From assembly GCA_014529385.2 (NCBI GenBank), contig CM043971.1, positions 53,291,209 through 53,355,208 on the forward strand: DNA of 64,000 nucleotides, in the 5' to 3' direction. Below the pieces are notes generated by a model, which was not told the DNA's origin, ran no database searches, and worked only from the letters and a program-made list of their open reading frames with translations. This DNA comes from Adiantum capillus-veneris. Lineage: Eukaryota; Streptophyta; Polypodiopsida; Polypodiales; Pteridaceae. Both the position numbers and the translations under genes were made by a program. Shown in pieces: positions 55,680-64,000 of this stretch; the stretch's first letter is position 1; each line of letters begins with the position of its first letter.

Positions 55680-55686
55680 TGTATAG

Positions 55687-56314
55687 GTAGAATCCCTAAC
55701 AATGATTGGGCAACCATGCATAGTGAGGTTGCAGCTTTACAAAAACAAAAAAAGGTTGTAAATCTATCGCTTCTTCTCCATCAATATCTTTCTAGTATTC
55801 TGTTGACATGTCTATGTACGTAGGTGGTCTATTTCTAGCCTTATAATCCAACCGCACCAAATCCAAAGGACAAATTATTTATTTTAATTCTGCAAGATGA
55901 TTGGATGCTACATATGGCTATGCGATTCTGTTTCAACAATTCATGGGCGATTGATAGCACATTCAAGACAAATGTGTTTGGTCTTCCCTTAATTGCAAAA
56001 GTGCCACCCAACCAACTTGGACAAGGCATCCCGTTATGGTTCATGTTATGTACAACCGATGCAGGGGCACATCATGATGTTTTTGCTTTGGAGGTGACAC
56101 TCAAGATAATATTTGCAAGAATGGGATGCATTTGGCCTGCTGCACTCGTCATTGACAAGTCACAACAGAAACCTCAGCATTTTCAAATGTGATCGATCAA
56201 GATCCACGTTGTTGGGAAATGCCAGTAGAAGGGCCATGCCGTCAAATTGCATGTCACACTATTCTATGTTGGTTTCATGCTAAGAAAGCATGGGTAGAAA
56301 ATCTCATTCCACAG
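55687..56314 (+). pseudogene. MULE-like transposase core, second exon
   Basis: Continues RIPNNDWATMHSEVAALQKQ, two in-frame TAG codons (55821 and 55836), then LFILILQDDWMLHMAMRFCF, NSWAIDSTFKTNVFGLPLIA (first catalytic Asp, D-x-T-F-K-T-N), VPPNQLGQGIPLWFMLCTTD and ARMGCIWPAALVIDKSQQ (second Asp). After a frameshift near 56170 comes CRQIACHTILCWFHAKKAWV, the C-x-x-H and AW block of MULE transposases. The exon ends at CCACAG|GTAAAG (56314/56315). Confidence 0.8.
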
Positions 56315-56391
56315 GTAAAGGCTCCTTACATTTCCCAAGGTGTTCAATGTCTAACTTTTTGATTTTTCAATGTTCTCTCTTATGCTTGAAG
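56315..56391 (+). other. Inferred second intron of the MULE-like gene (77 bp)
   Basis: GTAAAGG ... TTATGCTTGAAG, T-rich. The flanks join as I-P-Q-V-P-K in frame. Confidence 0.6.
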
Positions 56392-57576
56392 GTTCCAAAA
56401 GAGTTATGAGGAGATCTATACATGGAAATGTCAAATCTCATGCAATGTCCAAGCGAGATGGACTTTGATGCTCTATATCAACAATTACTTGATTCGATAT
56501 TCAAGCCTTTAGAATGTGGTGCGCTATGTCACTAATGGGTGGTGTGGGAAGTTTTGTATGTGGAGATCAAGATAGCCAAAATTTGGAAGGTTGTTTTCCC
56601 ATGGTAATGTTGACACCACAAACTTGGGAGAGCGATTATGGTAATATATCAAGTACACTGTATTGGAAGCACGCATCAATCGCTCTTTTGTGGACCTAAT
56701 ACATGCACTAGTGGGTGATTCCAAGACGGAAAATCGCATGGGTGGAACCTTGCTTAGGTTCTTTATGCAAAAGCAAGAAATAGGTATAGTTAAAGTCATA
56801 CAGAGATCATATTCTTGCAAATGTATGCCATTTTTTCCTATGGAACGACATGCATGTTCACAAGTTTTGTGTGTGCAACTGACTCTGGCAGATTTGGAAT
56901 TCAAGGTTGTTCCCAGAAACATACTAGCAAGCTTCAAGAGGGAGATAAATTTTTGCAAAGGTATATGCTAGACCAATCATGTCTAGTGGTTGTCAATCAA
57001 ATGACGTTACAGTTCAAAATACTCAGCACAAGTATCCCAAATCAGTGGTATAGTGTTAGCTTGCAAGCCAAATATTGTGATTGCCCGGATTGGAGCATTG
57101 AATGCAAGCACCTATATGGTATTCGTCTCATAGCTACTTAGTACTTTCAACACTTAAATGCTATTCTTCCCATCGTGGATAAGGCTCATGAAATGATGGA
57201 CAGAATGGAGAATGATGCTAATGATGCATCTGATCAAGAAAAGGGTGCAAATGAATGCTTGCAAGACATCAAGGAGATACTTCACTCACTTGGAACACGG
57301 TTTCCAAATAAAAGTTCTAGAGAGGTGAAAATTGCCGTACATCAACTGAAGTCCGCAAGAGACATGCTTGGATCACTAATCAACCCAAACGAAATTCAAT
57401 TGCCAATGCGAGGTAGCATTCGCCAAGTTCAAGCACACATCACTCAAACTCGTCTTGGCCACAGAAAGCGCAAAGTGGATTGTGAGGCTTTGAATGAAAG
57501 AGACATTAAGGGACCAATCACCCACCCTGAGAAGCCCGCTCGCCAAACTCGTATTCTTCGTAGAAAACACCAATGA
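56392..57576 (+). pseudogene. MULE-like transposase, C-terminal part with SWIM zinc finger
   Basis: Reads VPKEL, a TGA, then MSNLMQCPSEMDFDALYQQL, frameshifts, then TNLGERLW with YIKYTVLEARINRSFVDLIH (the block that normally holds the DDE Glu), then NQWYSVSLQAKYCDCPDWSI and CKHLYGI, a SWIM zinc finger (C-x-C...C-x-H, 57076..57111). A C-terminal helix-rich tail ends at 57576. SWIM fingers occur in MULE transposases and in FAR1/FHY3 host proteins derived from them. Stops and shifts mark a pseudogene; a true host role is not supported. Confidence 0.75.
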
Positions 57577-57730
57577 GATCGTAATTGTGTTCAATTTGAT
57601 AAGACTCCTCGTATTTATTGTCCTCAATGTTGTACAAAGACATTATTAGTGGATCCTAGAGCTACATTCTGTTGACATACATGTAGTTCATTATTGCCCT
57701 TGACTAGTCGACATTGTGTAGAGAAGGGAA
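57577..57730. other. 3' flank of the MULE-like gene
   Basis: About 150 bp, T-rich, before the poly-G tract. It includes GTTTGTTGTACAAAG-like sequence but no clear terminal inverted repeat. Confidence 0.35.

Positions 57731-57763
<33 letters not shown>
57731..57763 (+). repeat. Poly-G tract of 33 bases
   Basis: Uninterrupted G run that begins the inverted-repeat unit at 57769..58145. A second run of 12 G lies at 58150..58161, just outside the other arm. Confidence 0.85.
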
Positions 57764-57768
57764 CTTAG

Positions 57769-58145
57769 CACTAAAGGGCACGGGGCATTAAAGGAAGCTC
57801 AAGAGGTGGGATCTACGGCTGAGAAGCCCGGGCACAAAAGCAGAGGCGCACAGGGCCGTAGGATGCCCAGAAGTAAACTAGGACGCCGAAAAGTAAACTT
57901 GGACATGGACACACCCTATCAATGTTTACTTATCATGCATTTGTTGCCCTCCATGGTCAACGTATGCACATAGGGGGGTTGGGTAAGTCATGCGCCTTGC
58001 GTGGTACCCACCAAAGTTCAAACCCGCGTGCAACACCCCACGCCTCATTTTTTTGAGCCCTCAAATCTCCTTGAGATTCGTGCCCGGGCTTCTCAGCCGT
58101 CGATCCCACCTCCCGAGCTTCATTTAATGCCCGTGCCCTTTAGTG
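57769..58145. mobile_element. Small inverted-repeat element upstream of malate dehydrogenase
   Basis: Left arm 57769..57835 and right arm 58080..58145 are reverse complements over about 67 bp with only about six differences (CACTAAAGGGCACGGG ... GAGAAGCCCGGGCAC). The 244-bp centre has no gene. It could be a MITE or foldback element, or the two ends of a larger, eroded element. No clean target duplication is visible because G tracts lie on both outer edges. The right arm is 255 bp upstream of the malate dehydrogenase ATG. Confidence 0.7.
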
Positions 58146-58164
58146 GTGAGGGGGGGGGGGGCCT

Positions 58165-58201
58165 TGTGTGTAACGTGGAGGCCGGCCTTGTGTGCAACGT
58201 G
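58165..58201 (+). repeat. Short tandem pair GGCCTTGTGTG(T/C)AACGTG
   Basis: Two units of about 18 bp between the inverted-repeat element and the malate dehydrogenase gene. Confidence 0.7.
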
Positions 58202-58399
58202 ATTGCGGGGTCATAAAAGAACATCGAAAAAGGGCCTCGTGAAATGCGGGGGGTGCTGAGGGTTTACAAGCCGTCGATCGTTTTCAACGGTTTAGATGAG
58301 CCCATATCATCATCTTGCCCTACAAAGCATTTTGCGGGAAACAAAGGTTTCAGTGTTGCCATAGCGAAAGCAAGCCTGCTGCCCTTGCCCGATATAGCC

Positions 58400-59602
58400 A
58401 TGGCCGCTCAAATGCATGCCATAGCACGGCTGACCTCTGTACCCTCTCTCTCTTCCCCTTCTTCTTCCTCATCCCCGCGTTCCTCGCTCCCTCTGCCCCG
58501 CTTCTCGGGCTTGAAATCCACTGCCTTCTCTTCCCACACTGCCGCTGCGCATACCGCCCTTTTTGGCGATGGCTCCCTTTCTTCCCTCGGCCGTTCCGCT
58601 CGACAGCTGCCTGCAGTCCGATCCGCCCCAAAGCCGGGAGTTGCTCGCGCCTCAGTCTTCAAGGTCGCGGTCCTTGGTGCTGCAGGCGGCATCGGGCAAC
58701 CTCTCTCCTTGCTCATCAAGATGTCTCCTCTTGTTTCTCATCTTAATCTCTACGATATTGCAAACGTGAAAGGGGTGGTAGCAGATCTAAGCCATTGCAA
58801 TACCCCTGCTCAAGTTGCAGGTTTTACGGGACCTGCAGAGCTGGGAGATGGCCTTAAGGGCATCGATCTGGTGGTCATTCCTGCAGGTATTCCGCGCAAG
58901 CCTGGCATGTCCCGTGATGACCTTTTCAACATCAACGCAGGTATTGTTAAGACACTCGTTGAAGCTGTAGCAGACAATTGCCCCAGTGCATTTATTCATG
59001 TTATTAGCAACCCTGTGAATTCCATGGTCCCCATTGCTGCTGAGGTTTTGAAGAAAAAGGGAGTATATGATCCCAAGAAGCTGTTTGGTGTCACTACCCT
59101 CGACATTGTGCGTGCAAACACATTTGTTGCTCAGAAGAAGGGCCTGAGGCTTATTGAGGTAGATGTGCCTGTTGTGGGCGGACATGCAGGTATTACAATT
59201 CTTCCATTGCTGTCAAAGACAAAACCAAGCTGTGAATTTACACAAGAGGAGATTGAGCAGCTGACAGATCGCATCCAAAATGGTGGTACCGAGGTTGTTG
59301 AAGCAAAAGCAGGTGCAGGATCTGCCACTCTTTCCATGGCATATGCTTCGGCTAGGTTTGTGGAGTCGTCCTTGCGCGCTCTAGATGGGGACTCGGATGT
59401 GTTTGAGTGCTCCTATGTGCAGTCGGAGCTTACTGAGCTGCCCTTCTTTGCTTCTCGTGTCAAGTTGGGAAAGAAAGGTGTTGAAGGCTTTGTGCCCTCG
59501 GATCTGGAAAATTTGACTCCGTATGAACAGGAGGGCTTGGAGAAGCTTAAGCCAGAGCTCAAGGCTAGCATAGAGAAAGGAATTGCGTTTGCTAACAAAT
59601 AA
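58400..59602 (+). CDS. Plastid NAD-dependent malate dehydrogenase (intronless, intact)
   Basis: 400 residues; interconverts malate and oxaloacetate with NAD. The first ~80 residues are Ser/Ala/Arg-rich with almost no acids, as in a chloroplast transit peptide. The mature domain shows the NAD-binding GAAGGIGQ (93..100), [13 protein letters not shown] (160..172) with substrate-binding Arg residues, ISNPVN (202..207), VTTLDIVRA (231..239) and [12 protein letters not shown] (258..269) with the catalytic His at 262. It ends GIAFANK. Length and single exon agree with what I recall of Arabidopsis plastid NAD-MDH (about 403 residues). ATG at 58400 chosen for its context (GCCATGGC) and because the in-frame ATG at 58244 would add 52 residues of poor transit-peptide character. 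No stops or frameshifts. Glyoxysomal MDH is the nearest alternative, but the N-terminus lacks a visible PTS2 motif. Confidence 0.95.
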   Translation: MAAQMHAIARLTSVPSLSSPSSSSSPRSSLPLPRFSGLKSTAFSSHTAAAHTALFGDGSLSSLGRSARQLPAVRSAPKPGVARASVFKVAVLGAAGGIGQPLSLLIKMSPLVSHLNLYDIANVKGVVADLSHCNTPAQVAGFTGPAELGDGLKGIDLVVIPAGIPRKPGMSRDDLFNINAGIVKTLVEAVADNCPSAFIHVISNPVNSMVPIAAEVLKKKGVYDPKKLFGVTTLDIVRANTFVAQKKGLRLIEVDVPVVGGHAGITILPLLSKTKPSCEFTQEEIEQLTDRIQNGGTEVVEAKAGAGSATLSMAYASARFVESSLRALDGDSDVFECSYVQSELTELPFFASRVKLGKKGVEGFVPSDLENLTPYEQEGLEKLKPELKASIEKGIAFANK

Positions 59603-59664
59603 TTTTTATCCTTCAGAACCTGCATTCAAAGAATTTTTGTAGGGCGGCTATATTTCGGGACAAC

Positions 59665-59670
59665 AATAAA
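59665..59670 (+). promoter_or_regulatory. Candidate polyadenylation signal AATAAA for malate dehydrogenase
   Basis: AATAAA 63 bases after the stop codon; a second AATAAA follows near 59723. A likely 3'-end signal, not verified. Confidence 0.5.
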
Positions 59671-61689
59671 ATCCTGGAGTTTCTAGTACAAGGATCCCTT
59701 TTTTGGGGAATTTGAAAGCAGTAAATAAAAAGATGTAGGGGTAGTGATTTTGAATTGCGGCCCTATTTCAACTAGTGTTGGCCAGTTTTTGTGAGTGGCC
59801 CTGCACACCCTTGTAGTTATATGAATGATTTATCAGAATCTAAGGGGTGACTTCTTATTTGTATGTGATTTTCTGTTGTGTTTGGTAGTGCAGTGGAGAT
59901 TTATTGTGCCTACAAGACATGCAGGGGGTTATTTGCATTTAAAAATAAAATTAATGTGAGGGGAAATATCTGTTCTGCCTGCCGCCGCTGTTCGAATTAG
60001 ATGTGAGCTGTATTGTTTTTTAGAAGGTCGTAATCTGGTCCGGCTATGTGTGAATACGAGTGGATTCTTGTTTATCTGGCACATGAAATATGTGGTAGGG
60101 TGTGTTATAATGGTGGCGTTTGTGCCTCAAATCTTCAAACATACCTTGGGGCAGAGCATCTACATACCTTGCACTTTCCTTCAAGGGTGAATCTGGGCTT
60201 ATCCTGGATTCATCTAGATGTATCTTGGGGCAGTGCATCTACATGTACAATGGCATTTATCTGTATGCCTGCGATCTCTTGCTTGATGAGGTAGTATTTA
60301 TTTTTTCTTGAGTGCATTCATACATATGCAGCAGATGAGGATGTAACCTAGGTAATGGTAGCGGCATATACATGTATTGGGCTGGCCATGATGGGAATTA
60401 TGGTCTTGTATTCTACTCGGGGTGATAATTTCTTGGGAAGTTACCACAACATCTTTTTCTTAGTTTCCATTGTGGGTCTGTACCAGGTTGATATTTATGA
60501 CTTTTTTCAGAGGCTTTGTACTTGTTATGGTTGCGGTCTGTGGGTTATTACTAACTATCACAGTAAGACTCTTGCAGCACGTTGTTTTGTAAGCAAGGCT
60601 CTTGTGGATCAACTTTTACTTGTGTTGACATAACGTTGTAAGTGAAGCTTTTCTGCATTTGTCAGGTACATGCGGCAGTGAGTCTGCCGTTTTTGATCAG
60701 TTTGTTGGGTCTTTGTGCAACCTTTCAGCTTACGTTGCTGCAAGGTTGTGGCCGAATTCCAAATGATACATCAAAGGCCAGTGATTTTTTTTTTTCTGTC
60801 TGTTTATTACTGTAATGTAACTGGTTTTCGTTATAGCTTCTTAAGTGGTGTTGGAGTGGTTTGTGTTGATGCTCGCAAGAGCCAAGCATCAGGGTTCTTC
60901 CATCCCTCTCTATGTCGCTTAACTCCAGTTTCCTTTAGACCTTGGTTGTGGGAATCTTCCAGTTAATGATTGTCTAAAGAGTAGAGTTAGTAGGAGATTA
61001 TGGAAAGTTTAAATGTGTTGTTACATAATCAATAACCAAATTTGAGAATATGAACTCTGAACCGTGGGAAACAAAAAACGCCTGCAAAACCTTGAGAGGA
61101 AGTGATATGCCGTTTTTATAATCGTCGCTCAGGTCAGATCAATGGACAAGCTACATGAGGGGCAATGTGTTCGGCAAAGTTGTCAGAGAAGATCAGCTAT
61201 TGGTGAAGAGAAAATAGCATTCGTTGAATGAAATAAAGGGCGATTATAATCAAACAACATGAAAAGGCTTGAGGAAGCATTAAGGATATCGATATGGATC
61301 ACTGTTTGTCAAGCATTGGTCCATCCTCTCCAGCTCCAATGACTGCCTTACAAGGCCAAGTCTGCTTGGTGCCAAGCTATGAAATTGCGTCCATTTGAGT
61401 CAAAATCACATTTTCTGCTTGCTAGTTTATCTAGGAAGTGCACCCTGTTCTCTTGGTGAGTACAAAGTCATATTTGGATACATTGATTTCCTATATTAAG
61501 TATTGTGGTAGTTTTACTTAAACGAATGTGGGAACTTAAATTTATCAATTTGGTTGCCATCCAGTAATTTCTTATTTTTATTTTGTTAGAAAATTCACCT
61601 TAATTTGCATGGTCTGCAGTTTTGACAATGAGCCAATTTCGTCTTATAAAGCTTCCTTGGCCATATCTCCATGAAGGGAGGTATCCCAG

Positions 61690-61850
61690 CATTGGTACAT
61701 TTGTTATCTCCTTGCAAGTTCTTAGATATGGTATTGGTAGGATAACAAAAGATGTTCATAGTTCAAACATGCTGGATGGGGATACAAGCATTGTACACTT
61801 GTTATCTCCTAGTTATTAGATATGGTATTGATAACATAACAATACCTATT
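61690..61850 (+). repeat. Imperfect tandem repeat, period about 95 bp
   Basis: AGCATTG-x-TACA-x-TTGTTATCTCC and TTAGATATGGTATTG-x-TA occur twice in order with small indels. Confidence 0.65.
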
Positions 61851-61985
61851 CATATATCTTTTTATCTACTTCTGTGACACTCGCCTACAAGTCAATTGAT
61901 ACATGTGTGTACCTATTATCTATTTACCTCTCTACTACTCTACTATACTTATGAGTGTGTGGCCCGTCCTATGGACAAACTACGG

Positions 61986-61987
<2 letters not shown>

Positions 61988-62031
<44 letters not shown>
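61988..62031 (+). repeat. (GA)n microsatellite
   Basis: About 44 bp of perfect GA dinucleotides. Confidence 0.95.
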
Positions 62032-62033
<2 letters not shown>

Positions 62034-62749
62034 CTTTTCTCCAAGGCCTCCCTCTCTTTCTCTTTGCCTTGGCCTCCACTCCCCCCTCCAATTCCTCTCC
62101 TTATGCCACATGGCAGGGAGTCTCCAAGGTGCATTAGATAGTATGGAGATATAGATACATACTTAGATCAATGAAGCGAGACAAAGAGAGTTTGAACAAA
62201 GGGATCACTTAAGATATGAGCACTAACCACTATTCTCACTCACAACAAAATGTTGTGTAGAGCTCATCACACACAACTGAAAAAAATAACAAACTCAAAG
62301 CAAAATTTAATTGAAGATTATCAAAGCAAAATAAACTTTGCTCTTGACTCTAGAGAATCGTGTGCTAGTTGCCTTGATGCTTTGAAGGCTACTATCGTTT
62401 CATTTTTTATTCGTGTAAGAGCCCTTATAGCTCCATTCATGTTGCAATGAAGCCATGTCCAATGTGCTATACAAATAACTATTCTCATAAAATCTAAAAT
62501 CTAACCAACCCAAATGATTTTCTCATATTAAAATGATCATTTCATGTGGGAGAATAAACGGGAACAAGGGTTAGGATATAGACATGTGCTTATAGATCTA
62601 TCTCAACACGGGGCCAATGGTAAAGGGGCCCAAATGAGAGATGGTCTGTCAAAGAGCAAGACTAACCAATGGAGTTAAAAGACCTTAGGGTTAGCTTCAT
62701 TGAAGACCTCTAATAGTTAGTGTTAAAAGTCCTTTGGCCTTAGGTAAGC

Positions 62750-62925
62750 TAGGGTTGTACTTGAGGTGGGAACCCAGCCCAAGCTTGAGGTGCTTGTCAT
62801 GCTTGATGACTGAGATGCTTGAGATGCTAGGGCTGTACTTGAGATGGGAACCCAATCCAAGATTGAGGGGCTTAAGGGCCAAGCTTGTGATGAGAACTGG
62901 GCCCAAGGTTGAGGGGCTTGAGGTG
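62750..62925 (+). repeat. Tandem repeat inside element H LTR
   Basis: A unit of about 60 to 75 bp (GTACTTGAG(G/A)TGGGAACCCA ... TTGAGG-x-GCTT) occurs two to three times, the last copy shortened. It is not present in the LTRs of F or G. Confidence 0.75.
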
Positions 62926-63281
62926 TCACAAAAGTCAAACCAAATCCCTACAAGAAGGGGGCGAGCTATGTAAGAAGGAGGGGTTGTTGCTTGACCACTC
63001 TCTCCCCCAAAGGGCACCCCTTGCCCAAGAGGTAGGTATGACACATGTCAAGCCCCTAGCTAGGTTACCCTCATGGTGTGCCTAAAGTCTATTGGTTGGC
63101 TTCCAAGGGGTCCAATGATAATTTAGTGGATTTAATTAATTGTTTTAGCATTTATCAAGTCCTGTCTCTTAAAGGGGAAAGGGGTACACTTGTCCCAAGG
63201 CTACCCTTGTTGCTTGACATGCCCTTGCTTGTGATTGGCTAGGCCAGGAGGGGTCCAATGAGCTTCAAGCATGAGCTACAA

Positions 63282-63314
<33 letters not shown>
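63282..63314 (+). repeat. Poly-G tract of 33 bases in element H LTR
   Basis: Uninterrupted G run located where the F and G LTRs have a GT or GA microsatellite. Confidence 0.85.
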
Positions 63315-63315
<1 letters not shown>

Positions 63316-64000
63316 GGGTCGACCAAAGCAAGCTAGGGGTTTTCTTGAGGGGTATACTCTCCTACACACACTCTCATTGTGTATTGTGCAAAAAGTGCAA
63401 GAGCTCCCTCTCCTTCTCCTAGCAAGTAGAAAGGTTGAGAGCCTACACCAACACTCTTGGCTATGGAATGCAAATCCAACCAAGAGCCATGTTTCAATGC
63501 TTAAGTTTGCCATCTTCTCCATGTTCATTACTATGCTATTATGTATGCTAACAAGAAGAGTGATGATAAGTGAGAAACTAGTTCTTTCTCCTATGAAATG
63601 TTTCTTCTTCCTCTTCCCTACCCTCATTCCTTGCTAGCTCTCTCCACCTTCGAAGGTGTTTGAGGTCTTGGGATAGTTAATTCTTTCCACAAAGTTTATG
63701 TTATGCTTGTGATGCATGAAGCTTTCCATCTTCATTGCATCACCTAGGTCACAAGGAACACAAAGATTGTATTGTAACAAGGAGGGGGGACCGGCTCCAC
63801 ATAAATCCGGTTCTCAACTGTTGTCATGTTCTTTAAACTCTCTCTCTTGCAAAAGTATTGTTCGTGCCAAGTTAACTAAATGCTATGTTTATGTTGCTAC
63901 CATCAATTAAGTTCACCCGCTATGCTCTCAAAGTAATTTCCCAAAAGTATTTTCTCTAATTTTCGCTACTCTCAAAGTTAATAGGCCATTTCCATTACTC

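Larger units (their letters stand above)
48069..55686 (+). other. Inferred intron of the MULE-like gene, enlarged by element G
   Basis: Donor GAAG|GTAGGC at 48069 and acceptor TGTGTATAG at 55686. Without element G and one copy of its duplication the intron is only 75 bp, close to the 77-bp second intron, and the phase-1 junction gives I-E-G-R-I-P in frame. Confidence 0.6.
59671..62482. other. Downstream intergenic DNA, no gene recognised
   Basis: About 2.8 kb of AT-rich sequence. Open frames (60046..60294, 60355..60633, 60715..60966, 61622..61819, 62250..62450) show no known motifs. It contains a repeated pair near 60150 and 60217 (CTTGGGGCAG(A/T)GCATCTACAT), a repeated stretch of about 100 bp at 61690..61830, and the GA tract at 61988..62031. 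Part of it may be the 3' untranslated region of malate dehydrogenase. Confidence 0.5.
62483..64000 (+). mobile_element. Element H: LTR of the F/G group, plus orientation, runs off the window
   Basis: Starts near TCTCATAAAATCTAAAATCT (a changed TGTCATAAAAACTAATATC, the F LTR start on its sense strand) and follows the reverse complement of F's LTR in order: AAATGATTTTCTCAT, the short-tandem and microsatellite region, GGCTATGGAATGCAAATCCA, and GGACCGGCTCCA near the U5 end. The usual end (ACATTTAATG...TTACA) is not reached by 64000. Whether it is a solo LTR or part of an element cannot be seen. Confidence 0.8.

Noticed and set aside
57769-58145. Terminal inverted repeats of the MULE-like gene
   Set aside because: Both arms lie downstream of the transposase. 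No copy was found upstream of 46938, so the arms belong to a separate small unit.
58244-58399. In-frame upstream ATG that would add 52 residues to malate dehydrogenase
   Set aside because: The context is poor and the extra residues do not resemble a transit peptide. The ATG at 58400 has a good context and gives the family length.
59671-62482. Open frames of 60 to 92 residues downstream of malate dehydrogenase
   Set aside because: No domain, no coding-like composition, and some cross microsatellites or tandem repeats.

Overview
The window reads as nuclear DNA of a large-genome land plant. It has plant-type LINEs, Ty3/gypsy chromovirus LTR retrotransposons with tRNA-iMet primer sites, degenerate plant telomere-like TTTAGGG repeats, many long microsatellites and one intact plastid-type malate dehydrogenase gene without introns. 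A fern or lycophyte is a reasonable guess, but the sequence alone does not settle it. Roughly four fifths of the window is transposon DNA. Only one gene is clearly intact and host-like: plastid NAD-malate dehydrogenase, 58400..59602 (+).

Region 1 (1..24865) is one minus-strand LINE (LINE-1) split by about 20 kb of nested LTR elements. Its 5' part (ORF1, endonuclease, linker) lies at 21963..24865 and its RT part at 208..1487. The reading frame passes cleanly from one side to the other across the insertion (S-H-W | R-P-I). Inside lie element E (LTRs 1488..2075 and 21389..21944, minus), element A (plus; LTR 2273..3729, gag-pro to 5970, RT resuming at 18560), element B (minus, 5971..18554, duplication AAACT, inserted in A) and element C (minus, non-autonomous, 9713..14010, duplication AAGAT, inserted in B). 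A truncated LTR (D, 19198..19895) sits between the broken ends of A and E.

Region 2 (24866..31700) has no recognised intact gene. It holds one exon-like plus-strand open frame (25321..25500), unidentified minus-strand open frames (26501..27419, 28362..28688), a 185-bp tandem duplication and a 36-base poly-C tract.

Region 3 (about 31720..43400) is a second, plus-strand LINE (LINE-2), decayed. It is interrupted in its C-terminal zinc-finger region by a structurally complete Ty3/gypsy element, F (34085..42968, minus, duplication GATGT).

Region 4 (43400..46900) is rich in microsatellites. It contains a roughly 0.5-kb segmental duplication in which one copy has an 80-bp block inverted exactly between a (GA)n and a (CT)n tract.

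Region 5 (46938..57576) is a MULE-like transposase gene with a SWIM zinc finger, decayed by stops and frameshifts. It has two inferred introns of about 75 bp. Element G (48137..55674, minus, duplication TCATG) lies inside the first intron.

Region 6 (57730..62480) carries a 67-bp inverted-repeat pair with poly-G tracts, the malate dehydrogenase gene and its downstream DNA. Region 7 (62483..64000) is a plus-oriented LTR of the F/G type that runs off the window.

None of the retroelements can encode a complete active protein set. Several in-frame stops look like C-to-T transitions, as expected for old methylated copies.
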